Counted from the first letter of the stretch, positions 7,473-16,669 are shown. The stretch: DNA of 64,000 nt from Chitinophaga filiformis (GCF_021646545.1 NZ_JAKIRP010000021.1:97589-161588), one strand, 5' to 3'. Translations and numbers: made by a program. The notes: a model not told the origin generated them from the letters alone.

Positions 7473-9110
7473 TTACACCTGGAAAACGCCTAAGCTGAAC
7501 GTATCTTCCACAGGTGCATTATTGGCCGCTGCAATGCTTTCGGAAAGTATGTTACGTGTATCCAGCGGATCTATGATCTCATCTACCCACATACGTGCCG
7601 CTGCATAATAAGGAGTGGTCTGGCTGTTATAGCGTGCTGTGATCTCGTTGAGCAGGCTTTTCTCCTGTTCCGGGGTGATCTCCTCACCTTTCGCCTTCAG
7701 GGAAGCCACCTGTATCTGCAACAGGGTCTTTGCGGCCTGCTCGCCGCCCATTACCGCGATCTTAGCGTTAGGCCATGCAAATATGAACCTGGGATCGTAA
7801 GCCTTACCACACATGGCGTAGTTGCCCGCGCCATAGGAATTGCCCACTATTACAGTGAATTTGGGCACAACGGAATTAGCTACTGCATTCACCAGTTTGG
7901 CCCCGTCTTTAATGATGCCGGCATGTTCGCTGCGACTGCCTACCATAAAACCGGTCACATCCTGCAGGAACACCAGCGGTATCTTCTTCTGGTTACAGTT
8001 CATGATAAAACGGGCGGCTTTATCAGCGCTGTCGTTATAGATCACGCCTCCCATCTGCATTTCCCCCTTTTTACTTTTGACCATCTTACGCTGGTTGGCC
8101 ACGATGCCCACTGCCCAGCCATCAATACGGGCATAGCCGCAGAGGATCGTCTTGCCGTAATCTTCCTTATACTGGTCAAACTCCGAGCGGTCTACCAGCC
8201 GGTGGATGATCTCCAGCATATCATACGGACGGGTACTGTCTTCAGGGATCATACTGTATAATTCTGCCGGGTCCTTCTCTGGCAGCGCTGGAGTAGCACG
8301 GTTGAAGCCTGCACTGGCAGGTTCGCCTATCTTACTGACGATCTTTTTGATATGATCCAGGCATTCCTCATCCGTATCAAATTTGTAGTCGGCAATACCG
8401 GAGATCTCGGTATGGGTCACGGCGCCTCCAAGGGTTTCGGCATCAACGGTCTCTCCGATAGCCGCCTTCACCAGGTAAGGGCCTGCCAGGAAAATAGAGC
8501 CATTGCCTTCCACCATCAGCACTTCATCGCTCATAATAGGCAGATAAGCGCCGCCGGCCACACAGCTGCCCATTACAGCGGCGATCTGGGTGATGCCCAT
8601 AGCGCTCATGCGTGCATTGTTGCGGAAAATACGGCCGAAATGCTCTTTGTCGGGGAATATTTCATCCTGCATAGGCAGGTATACGCCGGCACTGTCTACC
8701 AGGTAAATGACCGGCAACCTGTTTTCCATCGCGATCTCCTGGAGGCGCAGGTTCTTCTTTCCCGTCATAGGAAACCAGGCGCCTGCTTTTACCGTCATAT
8801 CATTTGCCACGATCATACACTGACGGCCGCTGATATAACCGATGCCACCTACGGTGCCGGCTGCAGGACAACCGCCATGTTCGGGGTACATTTCATAGGC
8901 CGCAAAGGCGCCTATTTCGTTAAATGGAGTGTCTTTGTCCAGAAGGTAGGCAATACGTTCACGCGGGGTTAATTTGCCTTTCTGGCGGACTTTTTCGAGG
9001 TTCTTTTTGCCTCCTCCCTGTTCTATGACGGAGAGGCGTTGTTTTAGCGCGCTGAGAGATCTGCGCATCGCATCTTCGTTCCGGTTCATGTCCAGTTGCT
9101 GTGCATCCAT
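7473..9110 (-). CDS. Acyl-CoA carboxylase, carboxyltransferase (beta) subunit
   Basis: A 545-residue carboxyltransferase that moves CO2 from biotin to an acyl-CoA. Two crotonase-like halves are visible: the N-terminal half carries ARMSAMGITQIAAVMGSCVAGG and GNGSIFLAGPYLVKAAIGE, and the C-terminal half carries IPLVFLQDVTGFMVG and GNSYGAGNYAMCGKAYDPR, ending with FIFAWPNAKIAVMGGEQAA. These segments resemble 3-methylcrotonyl-CoA carboxylase beta subunits (leucine breakdown) more than propionyl-CoA carboxylase, but that choice is from memory of motifs. No biotin carboxylase or biotin carrier gene is in the window, so the partner must be elsewhere. Confidence 0.92.
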   Translation of the reverse strand: MDAQQLDMNRNEDAMRRSLSALKQRLSVIEQGGGKKNLEKVRQKGKLTPRERIAYLLDKDTPFNEIGAFAAYEMYPEHGGCPAAGTVGGIGYISGRQCMIVANDMTVKAGAWFPMTGKKNLRLQEIAMENRLPVIYLVDSAGVYLPMQDEIFPDKEHFGRIFRNNARMSAMGITQIAAVMGSCVAGGAYLPIMSDEVLMVEGNGSIFLAGPYLVKAAIGETVDAETLGGAVTHTEISGIADYKFDTDEECLDHIKKIVSKIGEPASAGFNRATPALPEKDPAELYSMIPEDSTRPYDMLEIIHRLVDRSEFDQYKEDYGKTILCGYARIDGWAVGIVANQRKMVKSKKGEMQMGGVIYNDSADKAARFIMNCNQKKIPLVFLQDVTGFMVGSRSEHAGIIKDGAKLVNAVANSVVPKFTVIVGNSYGAGNYAMCGKAYDPRFIFAWPNAKIAVMGGEQAAKTLLQIQVASLKAKGEEITPEQEKSLLNEITARYNSQTTPYYAAARMWVDEIIDPLDTRNILSESIAAANNAPVEDTFSLGVFQV

Positions 9111-9382
9111 ATGATTGTTTTTGGTTCACGACCTTTTATTGGCCGTGACTAAAAATAAGGAAAAACAGCATGTCATCTGCACATCCGGCAGCCGGGTAGC
9201 GCGTCTTTTGGTAAAATATTTTTCCAGCCATCGCCCTCCGGACGAAAGAAAAAATGAAACGGCCTTTTTCCCTGTGCCAGATCAGCATCAGATATATCCA
9301 ATATCAGACTACCACAGGTACGCGAGATCTCACCTGTGTTTATTGCGGGATATTGATATTTTTAAGAGAATGTGATTACAGC

Positions 9383-10078
9383 TTAATAATCGCTCGAATT
9401 ACCCTCCTGCGCCGGTGGTACGACCATGTTGGTAGAATCTACCTGGATCACTCTGCGGGCGGCGATAAAGCGTTTCTTGTAATACTCGCTGTTGGTGATA
9501 TCGACAATATTCACCCCCTGGTTGCTGGAATGGATCATCAGCACCTTACCGTTGTCTACTTTATAGACACAGCCTACATGTGCGATCCTTTTCACTTTGG
9601 ATTTGGTGCTTCTTCTGCCGGCAAAGAACAGCAGATCGCCGGGACTCCAGTCGGAGGGGGTAATGATATTACCCAGTGAGCTCATATCGGCCGCAGTACG
9701 GGGCAGGGTCATACCGATAACGGAGAACCCGAACTTCATCAATCCACTGCAATCAAAGGCGAAAGGCCCGATAGCGCCGCGGATATATGGTTTGCCCAAC
9801 TCGGCCTCCAGGACAGCAAGCAGCTGCTTGATATTGGTTTTAAGACCGGAAGTATCGTATGTATTGAGGGTGATGTCGGAATTAGGAAAATATAAACTAT
9901 CAGGCAGCGGCGGTGGCGTCACCACTTTCTTATGAGCAACAGGCTTGCGGACGGTTGCTTTTTTATGATAGGCAGTATGTTTCTTTACTGGTACGTGTTT
10001 AACTGGTTTCTTCTTTACTTGTGCGCCTGCTGTGGCGATGCTGGCAATGGATATGATTATCGGCAATAACTTCTTCAC
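9383..10078 (-). CDS. Secreted NlpC/P60 (C40) cell-wall peptidase
   Basis: A 231-residue protein with a signal peptide, a very basic low-complexity linker rich in Lys, His and Val (about residues 20-52), and an NlpC/P60 domain. The catalytic Cys is in FDCSGLMKFGF (about residue 109), the His in IAHVGCVYK and a third polar residue in MIHSSNQG. Such enzymes cut gamma-D-glutamyl-diamino acid bonds in peptidoglycan. The basic linker may hold the enzyme on the wall or on polyanions. The gene follows the CapA gene by 12 bases and probably shares its transcript. Confidence 0.9.
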   Translation of the reverse strand: MKKLLPIIISIASIATAGAQVKKKPVKHVPVKKHTAYHKKATVRKPVAHKKVVTPPPLPDSLYFPNSDITLNTYDTSGLKTNIKQLLAVLEAELGKPYIRGAIGPFAFDCSGLMKFGFSVIGMTLPRTAADMSSLGNIITPSDWSPGDLLFFAGRRSTKSKVKRIAHVGCVYKVDNGKVLMIHSSNQGVNIVDITNSEYYKKRFIAARRVIQVDSTNMVVPPAQEGNSSDY

Positions 10079-10090
10079 AGTAACAAGGTT

Positions 10091-11272
10091 TTAATCAAAT
10101 GTCCCCGCCTCCACCTCCGAGTATTTGAAGTCCTCAACAGATAAGGTACGGATCATTTTGAAAGCTCTCAATGTTGTATCCGGTTTAGGTATGCCTTCCC
10201 CCTCTTGCAGGAAAGAAAACACTTTATGCTCCACCAGGTTTCCCTCACTGGTGATTTTTACCTGCAGCAAAGGTGCAATATTATTGGGATATTTTAAATT
10301 GAATTGATGATAAGTTGCAAAATTTCCTAAGCTGTAAGCAATTAATTTTCCTTTGTATGTCTCCATACCCCTTACCACATGGGGACCGGAGCCGATTACG
10401 AGGTCTGCTCCCTCCTGAATACACATATGTGAAAAATGTCTTACATCTCCCCTGTTCTGTCCGTAGAAGAACTCCCTGCCTTTAGGCGTGTGCATGCGGG
10501 CTGAGCCTTCCGCGCCACCATGGAAGAATACCACCAGCAGCTGGCAGAGGGGACGTACCTCAGCAATAGTTGCCCTTACGAGGGAGTCGTCGTTCATGTC
10601 CAGGCAATTGCTGTGAGGAGCGAAGGATACGAAACCTATCCTGGTATTCCTGACGGTCAGGGTATCAAAACGGCGCTGCGGCACACCACTCGTCTTAATA
10701 TTGTTACTATCCAGGAATGCCAGGGTATGTTTCACTCCCGCCATACCAAAATCGAAAGAGTGGTTATTGGCCATGTTCAGGTATTCAAAACCGGCCTCCT
10801 TGTACCAAATGGCACACTTATAGGGCGTGCGGAACGCGAAGCACTGGCTGGGATTGGGGCCACAGTTCTTGTACACTTTAGCACTATCGGAGACTGCGCT
10901 TTCCAGGTTGCCGATACGCAGGTCTGTCTGCTGTAAAAGCGGCATCGCGTGTTGGAGAATATTCCCTTCTTCTGCCGGCGGCAGAAAAAAAGCGGAAGGA
11001 TAGGAAGAACCTACCATCATATCTCCCACTATAGAAAAACTGATCGTATCAGGTAAAGTATCGGTATTGTTACGGGAAGCGAAAACTTTATTGCCCGCCA
11101 GCGAATATCCATTTGTTGCCCCTATGCCTCCTGTATCAACCAGCTGTTGGAAAACATTCTGCTTAAACCATGGCACATCCCTCCTGTTTCCTGACAACAT
11201 GTACGCCATTGAAAAGAATATGACAACATTGAAAGAAAATAAATAAATGCTCTTTTTGGCACGCTTCGGCAT
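10091..11272 (-). CDS. CapA-family metallophosphatase-like protein
   Basis: A 393-residue protein with one N-terminal membrane anchor (about residues 9-25) and a CapA/PGA_cap domain, a calcineurin-like fold. Metal-site motifs in order are FSIVGDMMVG, IGNLESAVSD, NMANNHSFDFG, VVFFHGGAEG, VIGSGPHVVRG and AYSLGNFATYH. Members are linked to poly-gamma-glutamate capsule export, but many in this phylum are unassigned. No PgsB or PgsC gene is near, so a capsule role is not supported here. Pairing with the peptidoglycan peptidase just downstream points to a cell-envelope role. Confidence 0.88.
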   Translation of the reverse strand: MPKRAKKSIYLFSFNVVIFFSMAYMLSGNRRDVPWFKQNVFQQLVDTGGIGATNGYSLAGNKVFASRNNTDTLPDTISFSIVGDMMVGSSYPSAFFLPPAEEGNILQHAMPLLQQTDLRIGNLESAVSDSAKVYKNCGPNPSQCFAFRTPYKCAIWYKEAGFEYLNMANNHSFDFGMAGVKHTLAFLDSNNIKTSGVPQRRFDTLTVRNTRIGFVSFAPHSNCLDMNDDSLVRATIAEVRPLCQLLVVFFHGGAEGSARMHTPKGREFFYGQNRGDVRHFSHMCIQEGADLVIGSGPHVVRGMETYKGKLIAYSLGNFATYHQFNLKYPNNIAPLLQVKITSEGNLVEHKVFSFLQEGEGIPKPDTTLRAFKMIRTLSVEDFKYSEVEAGTFD

Positions 11273-11402
11273 ACAGTAGATAATATATTAAAATTGAAAT
11301 TCAGTCGCTTAATAAACAATAATGTTGTCCAAGGGGAACAATAAGATATTCAGAACATCCTCTTTATGCATTCACGAACCGTCCCTTAGGGGTTTACGGC
11401 AG

Positions 11403-11434
11403 CAAATATATATTAATCCTCTTGTAATTTACAA
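11403..11434 (-). promoter_or_regulatory. Candidate promoter for the CapA-NlpC unit
   Basis: On the minus strand TTG (11432-11434) is followed after 21 bases by TATATTTG (11403-11410), matching the Bacteroidota -33/-7 pattern. It lies about 130 bases upstream of the CapA start and just after the GH76 terminator hairpin. Confidence 0.45.
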
Positions 11435-11437
11435 TAA

Positions 11438-11471
11438 GCATGCCGGTCCCTGATCATCGGAACCGGCATGC
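11438..11471 (-). terminator. Hairpin terminator after the GH76 gene
   Basis: Perfect 10-base arms GCATGCCGGT (11438-11447) and ACCGGCATGC (11462-11471) lie 30 bases after the GH76 stop. A T-rich tract is weak, so this is called on position and stem. Confidence 0.65.
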
Positions 11472-11500
11472 AATTGAATAGATGATTCTGTTACAAGCAG

Positions 11501-13342
11501 TTATTTCACAAAAGAAAGTGTGATCTTTTTTCCGTTTTTCACTATCGTGATCCAGTATACACCCGACGATAAACCAGATACGTTAATACTGTTACCTGTC
11601 AACCGGTTTCTCATCCTCATCCTGCCGCTGAGATCCGTTACCGTTATATCTGCACCATTAAGATCATCCTGTGTCTTTACATACAGCGTGTTGCCTGCAG
11701 GGTTAGGATATAATATCAATCCTTTGATCGTGGTTTTTTCTGCAGGAGCCATCTGTGCCAGCGTTGATGCGACAGGCGCAGCACCTGTTGCAATGATCCG
11801 CAAAGAGCTTGTCAGGTCATTGAAATTCTGGCTCACCAGGCAGCTGAGATCTGTGGAAGTAGTCACAGAAGTGCCAGCGAAATTGTCGTGCTCATATAGT
11901 ATTACCTGGTAACCACTGCTCACTTTTAGAGAAGATATCGCATCATTCGATATACCCCTTGCCTGTAACTGTGTCACGGTATAATCGCCCGCCTCCAGAC
12001 TTATCACATCACCAGTATAGTTACAGTCTTTAAAGAAACTGGCGCCGGCTGTATAGTTGATAATCAGCGAAGAAACACTGTCATTCCAGGCGCCGCCGAT
12101 CCATGCACTGTTGCCGGAAACAGTCAGGCTTTCCCCCTGGTAATTGTCATTCTTAAACAGCCTTACCTGGTAACCTGCAGGAATGGCAAAACCAGTAATA
12201 TCATTATTGAGGATGCCTTTTGCTACCAGTGCAGCAGTATTATAACTACCTACATTCAATCCCCAGTAACTGCCACCATAATTAATATCCTTGTAGAAGA
12301 ATGATTGATCCAAAGTAGCAGCTGCCTCTATAACTTTTACGCCACTCAGTTGCGTAGCGTAATCTGTGCTGCCGGATGGCTGCTGCGACCATACAGTGCC
12401 TACCAGGTTGGTAGAAGGATTGATACCACTGGTCTTTAAGGTTTGTGCATTAAAGCGGATAGCTTCCTTGTAACGTGCTCTTGTCTCTGCGGGTATATTC
12501 CCTTCGCGGGCCAGCTCAGAAAGATAGCGGATGAAGATCCCTTTAAAAAGACCGCCATCACCACCACCTGTTTCATTGGCAAAGAACATACCGTTGGTAC
12601 GCCTGCTGTTCATCGCATATTCAGCAGTTTTTACCGCATCATTCAGATAGTTAACATCGCCGGTCACCTTATACAGTTCCCAGCCTGCACCAATGAAAGT
12701 GCCGACATTGTAGGAGAAGATCCAATCCTTGTTGGTAACACCGGTATTCAGATTGATATTATCCCATACAGCCCCGGTTACCGGATCTACCAGGTGGGCT
12801 TTCATAAAGGTGTAGATGTCTTTTATTAATTGCAGATCTGCTGCGGAGTTGTTGATGCGGTACATCCTTGCTCCCAGGATGATCGCCGGCGCATTAGCGC
12901 AGGAGTTCTTACATCCGGCACAACCTTTATTCCAGTCTATAGCGCCATTGCTGTAACCACCTTTAATATCCGTCCACAGTGTACTGGCTACGTTGTAATA
13001 ATCAGCATCACCTGTTTCATGCCAGGCGCGTAAAGTGGATATACCCAGCCATTCCATGTCGTCGTAGAAATAGTTGATGTAGGTATTACCATTGAAACTC
13101 CTGATGCCCAGCAACAATGATTTCATACGTGTCTTATAGGTCTCGGAACGCGTACGCATGTAACCGTCCAGCAGTGCATCCACACCATGCGCGCACCACC
13201 AGTAGTTTTCATTAGGCACGCCGAAAGTGTTGTACATGCTGGTTTGTAATGCTTCTGCTGTTGCATTGAAATTGGTAAGCTGACCTGCGCTGCTGAATTG
13301 TAAGCACAGCACCAGTACTGCCACCTGTAAAAGTGTTTTCAT
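11501..13342 (-). CDS. Secreted GH76 alpha-1,6-mannanase with beta-gamma crystallin repeats and T9SS tail
   Basis: A 613-residue protein starting at MKTLLQ (13342); 22 further codons upstream are open but precede a good signal peptide. Residues about 22-350 form a GH76 (alpha/alpha)6 domain with the catalytic Asp pair D94-D95 in YFYDDMEWLG; this family cuts alpha-1,6-mannan backbones such as fungal cell-wall mannan. Residues about 360-535 hold four Greek-key motifs of beta-gamma crystallins. Three contain the calcium-binding pattern (NDSVSS, NDAISS, NDLTSS) and the first is degenerate (NDITGF). The C-terminal about 75 residues are a T9SS type A sorting domain (LILYPNPAGNTLYV, GLSSGVYWITI). 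No Sus genes are adjacent. Confidence 0.92.
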   Translation of the reverse strand: MKTLLQVAVLVLCLQFSSAGQLTNFNATAEALQTSMYNTFGVPNENYWWCAHGVDALLDGYMRTRSETYKTRMKSLLLGIRSFNGNTYINYFYDDMEWLGISTLRAWHETGDADYYNVASTLWTDIKGGYSNGAIDWNKGCAGCKNSCANAPAIILGARMYRINNSAADLQLIKDIYTFMKAHLVDPVTGAVWDNINLNTGVTNKDWIFSYNVGTFIGAGWELYKVTGDVNYLNDAVKTAEYAMNSRRTNGMFFANETGGGDGGLFKGIFIRYLSELAREGNIPAETRARYKEAIRFNAQTLKTSGINPSTNLVGTVWSQQPSGSTDYATQLSGVKVIEAAATLDQSFFYKDINYGGSYWGLNVGSYNTAALVAKGILNNDITGFAIPAGYQVRLFKNDNYQGESLTVSGNSAWIGGAWNDSVSSLIINYTAGASFFKDCNYTGDVISLEAGDYTVTQLQARGISNDAISSLKVSSGYQVILYEHDNFAGTSVTTSTDLSCLVSQNFNDLTSSLRIIATGAAPVASTLAQMAPAEKTTIKGLILYPNPAGNTLYVKTQDDLNGADITVTDLSGRMRMRNRLTGNSINVSGLSSGVYWITIVKNGKKITLSFVK

Positions 13343-13703
13343 GTTTAAAATGGTTTTGAATTTTGAAGGATGAGGAATAATGTGAACGTGGTTTTTATAA
13401 GTAAACACAGCCTATCTGCCTGCGAAGGCAGTTAATGGTATAGAGACGCCATTGACCTTACGGGTTATGGGCCATAATCGACTGATTGATTGTAAATGGA
13501 GGGGAAGAGAGACCTTGCTAATATGTGTGTCTTTACACAAATCATAGCCGTTTTGCATCGCAAAACCGGCATACGGGTTAGCAGATGTTTCATTTAAAGG
13601 GTTTTATGTAATGATTACAATGAACCCTGGATAAACTACAGCGTACTAAAAATATTTAAATGTTTTAAATAAAGCAAGGGGTTAACAATAAAAGTCTTTC
13701 TTG
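13343..13703. promoter_or_regulatory. Leader region of the GH76 gene with two small hairpins
   Basis: A noncoding gap of 361 bases. Hairpins are seen at 13416-13431 (CTGCCT/AAGGCAG) and 13547-13570 (GCCGTTTTGC/GCAAAACCGGC with a three-base loop). No box matching TAnnTTTG was found for the leftward gene. The stretch near 13640-13700 is AT-rich. Regulatory meaning is unproven. Confidence 0.35.
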
Positions 13704-14639
13704 CTAAATCAGGTCTATTTCATAGCGTTCTTCCGTGAGCTGCAGTCCCCACATTGGCATATGTTTTTCGCCTGACTTACGGAAGCCATTCTTCTTAAAC
13801 AATGTTGTGGCGGCCACCTGCTGGGCAGTGGTAATGAGATAGATCTTCTGGAACAGCTTTTCTTTCGCAGCATTGATCGCTTCTGTCAGCAGACGCTGTC
13901 CGATACCGAGTCCGCGATAATCGGGATGCACCAGGAACCAGCGCATCTGCGTAGCATAACGCGAGTGCCCCAATACAGCGATGGAACCGATGATCTGGTT
14001 GCCATGCATGGCCAGGAACACCTGGTCTTTCGAGGAATTATAAGCTTCCAGGAACTCATAGAAGGTCTTGCAGATATGCGTCTCATATTCGAGGTTGTAC
14101 CCTGCTTCCTTCGCATACAGAGAGCCGTGCATGTGCATGATAAAGCCGGCATCCCCCGGTTGGAGGTCGCGTCTGTAGGTAATATCATCCGCAGAGATCT
14201 TAGCGTCGTCAGAGAGGATATGCCTTACCGTTTTCATAGCCCCGGCCAGCGCCAGTTGTTGTTCTGTGCCCAGTGGCTCCAGCAATTGGGATATTTGCTG
14301 CGCGGACCCTTCTTCCAGGATCTCGAGCAATTTACGTCCTTTGGGGGTCAGCTGCAGATACCAGGTACGGCCATCCATGGTGGATTTACGCTTGGAAATG
14401 AGCTGATTCGTTTCAAAGGTCTTCAGGATGCGGCTGAGATATCCGCCGTCTATACCAAGGGTCGCAATCAGTTTACCTGCAGTGCATTGATCTTCTTCCT
14501 CCTTTAACTTTATCAGTACACGTAATGCTGATAATGATAGATTGTTGTCCGCTAAGTGCCTGTTTAACAATTCCGCCAGGCTGTTGTAATAATTATTGAA
14601 TTCACTAACCTCCCGCACCACTTCTGGATTCACTGACAT
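13704..14639 (-). CDS. MarR-type regulator fused to a GNAT acetyltransferase
   Basis: A 311-residue fusion. I chose MSVNPEVVREVSEFN at 14639 as the start; a further 16 codons upstream are open. Residues about 5-140 form a MarR winged helix (LSALRVLIKLKEEEDQCTAGKL, then the recognition region GYLSRILKTFETNQLISKR and wing DGRTWYLQLTPKGRKLL). Residues about 155-310 form a GNAT domain with the acetyl-CoA-binding signature HPDYRGLGIGQRLLTEA. Such fusions are a known bacterial architecture in which effector chemistry and DNA binding may be coupled; substrate and targets are unknown. It lies alone between two leftward units. Confidence 0.92.
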   Translation of the reverse strand: MSVNPEVVREVSEFNNYYNSLAELLNRHLADNNLSLSALRVLIKLKEEEDQCTAGKLIATLGIDGGYLSRILKTFETNQLISKRKSTMDGRTWYLQLTPKGRKLLEILEEGSAQQISQLLEPLGTEQQLALAGAMKTVRHILSDDAKISADDITYRRDLQPGDAGFIMHMHGSLYAKEAGYNLEYETHICKTFYEFLEAYNSSKDQVFLAMHGNQIIGSIAVLGHSRYATQMRWFLVHPDYRGLGIGQRLLTEAINAAKEKLFQKIYLITTAQQVAATTLFKKNGFRKSGEKHMPMWGLQLTEERYEIDLI

Positions 14640-14689
14640 GTCCCTAAAATTTTCCGCAAATGTTAGAAATCTGTTTGACAAAAGCAATT

Positions 14690-14732
14690 AAAAAACAGCG
14701 GCATTTACCCACACTGGATAAATGCCGCTGTT
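14690..14732 (-). terminator. Rho-independent terminator after cytochrome c
   Basis: A perfect 14-base stem, AACAGCGGCATTTA (14694-14707) with TAAATGCCGCTGTT (14719-14732), followed on the minus strand by a T run. It lies 16 bases after the cytochrome c stop and ends the dehydrogenase-cytochrome unit. Confidence 0.85.
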
Positions 14733-14748
14733 AAAATATTCACATTCT

Positions 14749-15222
14749 TTACTTTACGGTTGCACGCACCGCAGTCACTTCTGCTGCGGAAACGGTGCTG
14801 GCCTTATTGCCGAAGCTATTCCTGACATAAGACAGTATATCGGCGATCTCCTGGTCTTTCAGGGCCGCCTGTGAAGGCATCGGATTGGAGTAATATTCCC
14901 CGTCGATCTCCACGTCTTCGTTTAGTCCGTTCAGTAATATCCCGATCAATCTTGTCTTGTCGCCCAGCACATACTCGGTCTTCACCAACGGCGGATTCAT
15001 ACGGGGTACACCCGTTCCGTTTTCCTGGTGACAGGACATGCAGTACTGTTTATAAAGTACCTTACCTTTTGCTATCTGAGCGCCGGCGCCGGCGGCTTGT
15101 TTGGCGGTGGCTCCGGTGGCCTGCTTAGCTGCCGGTTTTGCCGAAGCAGGTTTCTTCACCTGCGCATGCACAGCCAGTGCTCCAACGATCAGTGGCATAA
15201 CTGCCAGTATCCATTTTCTCAT
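14749..15222 (-). CDS. Periplasmic class I cytochrome c
   Basis: A 157-residue protein with a signal peptide (to about residue 21), an Ala/Lys/Thr-rich linker (about 22-45) and a single-haem cytochrome c domain. The haem site is CMSCH at about residues 60-64, and the distal Met is likely in NPMPSQAALKDQEIADILSY, a conserved C-terminal helix of the family. It starts two bases after the stop of the sorbosone-type dehydrogenase, so the two are translated together and the cytochrome is probably its electron acceptor. That pairing is inferred from spacing and from similar arrangements in PQQ dehydrogenase families. Confidence 0.93.
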   Translation of the reverse strand: MRKWILAVMPLIVGALAVHAQVKKPASAKPAAKQATGATAKQAAGAGAQIAKGKVLYKQYCMSCHQENGTGVPRMNPPLVKTEYVLGDKTRLIGILLNGLNEDVEIDGEYYSNPMPSQAALKDQEIADILSYVRNSFGNKASTVSAAEVTAVRATVK

Positions 15223-15224
15223 GT

Positions 15225-16526
15225 CTATTTAGTCTTATATACGATCCTGTAAACAGTTCCTTTCACATCATCAGTTACGTACAGTGAACCATCCGGTCCC
15301 TGTGCCAGTCCGCACGGACGGTGTGCTGCATCGCCGGGCGATTTTATCGGGCCGGGACCTGCGAATCCATCTGCAAACACTTCCCATTTACCGGAAGGCT
15401 TACCATCTTTGAACGGCACGAACACTACATAAAAACCGGCCTGGTTCTCAGGAGAGCGGTTCCATGACCCATGGAAGGCCACAAAAGCCCCGTTACGGTA
15501 TTTTTCGGGGAACTGAGTACCTGTATAGAACAGTAAGCCGTTAGGCGCCATATGGGCAGGAAAAGCCACTACAGGCTCCTCTATATTATCGCCACCAGTC
15601 TTTTTGCCGTCGCCGCCATACTCGGGCGCGAGCATCTTTTTATGCTGGAACGGATCGTAGTAAATATATGGCCAGCCACAGTCAGAACCCTGTTTCAGCG
15701 CATACATACATTCTGCCGGCAGGTCGGCCGACTGTTTCTCAGTATACAGATTCGGGAACAGGTCGTGCAGCTGATCGCGGCCGTGCTGCATAACGAACAG
15801 CTGGTTGAGGGACTTATTCCAGTCAAGTCCCACCACGTTCCTCAGACCGGTGGCATAGCGTACGCCATCGCCGTAGGTCTGGTTCTGTTTATCGGCCTTG
15901 AACTGCCAGATACCGGCTGCAGAATCCAGTACCGGACAAGGCTGCATACCCAGGGAACCTGCTGTTCTGTCTTTCGTCTGGCAGGAGTTGGAATATGCTC
16001 CGATATTAACATAGATATTTCCGTTATCGTCCAGCACGATCGATTTCGATTCATGTTGTCTGCGGTTGATCAGGCCGCTCACCACCGTTTGCGGATGTTC
16101 AGGATCGATCACCTGCTGTTGCGCATCCAGTTTATAACGATAGATGTCTTCGTTGGAAGAAGCATACAGGTAATCGCCTTTTACATAGATACCTGTACCG
16201 CCGTAGACGCCAAAGCCGGTCTTCTTATCAATCTTACCGTCGCCGTTTGCATCCTGGAGAAAGAGAATACCATTATTGTTCTTTGCCCTGTCCAGTTTGA
16301 TGTAGATACCACCATTGCTGGTTACGGCGATATGGCGGGCCCTGCCCAGGCTGTCGGCTACTTTCAGTGCACCGAAACCGGCGGGTAATTTCAGTCCGGC
16401 ATTGTTGGCATCCGGTTTAACGTCAATGGCGCCGGGTTTGCCCGGACCGCCGGCAAATACGGAAGTGGTGATGGCTGTCATTGCCAGGGCAACGATCAGA
16501 CACACCTTTGTCTTTTGCATCAGCAT
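15225..16526 (-). CDS. Secreted PQQ-type sugar (sorbosone-like) dehydrogenase
   Basis: A 433-residue protein with a signal peptide ending near VFAGG and a six-bladed beta-propeller of the glucose/sorbosone dehydrogenase superfamily. Visible family signs are GRARHIAVTSNGGIYIKL, YATGLRNVVGLDWN, VMQHGRDQLHDLFP, GSDCGWPYIYYDP, FHGSWNRSPE, and the closing HRPCGLAQGPDGSLYVTDD. Members oxidise sugars or aldehydes in the periplasm with PQQ; substrate and cofactor are not proven by sequence. The Met at residue 3 is an alternative start. It is the first gene of a two-gene unit with cytochrome c. Confidence 0.9.
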   Translation of the reverse strand: MLMQKTKVCLIVALAMTAITTSVFAGGPGKPGAIDVKPDANNAGLKLPAGFGALKVADSLGRARHIAVTSNGGIYIKLDRAKNNNGILFLQDANGDGKIDKKTGFGVYGGTGIYVKGDYLYASSNEDIYRYKLDAQQQVIDPEHPQTVVSGLINRRQHESKSIVLDDNGNIYVNIGAYSNSCQTKDRTAGSLGMQPCPVLDSAAGIWQFKADKQNQTYGDGVRYATGLRNVVGLDWNKSLNQLFVMQHGRDQLHDLFPNLYTEKQSADLPAECMYALKQGSDCGWPYIYYDPFQHKKMLAPEYGGDGKKTGGDNIEEPVVAFPAHMAPNGLLFYTGTQFPEKYRNGAFVAFHGSWNRSPENQAGFYVVFVPFKDGKPSGKWEVFADGFAGPGPIKSPGDAAHRPCGLAQGPDGSLYVTDDVKGTVYRIVYKTK

Positions 16527-16641
16527 ATGGTAATTGGGTTTTATTGAATAAAGCCAGGGGAAAATTACAAAAACTAACAGGGAAAGTTGGGAGGAATTCT
16601 ATAAAAGGTTGATTCGCCTTACTATTTTTTAAGATGGTTAC

Positions 16642-16649
16642 TATATTTG
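16642..16649 (+). promoter_or_regulatory. Candidate -7 box for the Crp-type regulator
   Basis: TATATTTG matches TAnnTTTG and lies 20 bases before the ATG at 16670. A TTG at 16609-16611 is too far (30 bases) for normal -33 spacing, so only the -7 box is supported. Confidence 0.4.
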
Positions 16650-16669
16650 TTTAAGAAGAAACCAGTCTT

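Noticed and set aside
9111..9382. Plus-strand frames between the carboxyltransferase and NlpC genes
   Set aside because: Odd composition and overlap with the NlpC gene on the other strand; only a small TCACG/CGTGA hairpin near 9135-9160 is visible.
15552..16388. 278-residue plus-strand frame opposite the dehydrogenase
   Set aside because: Antisense to a well-supported secreted dehydrogenase; composition is not protein-like.
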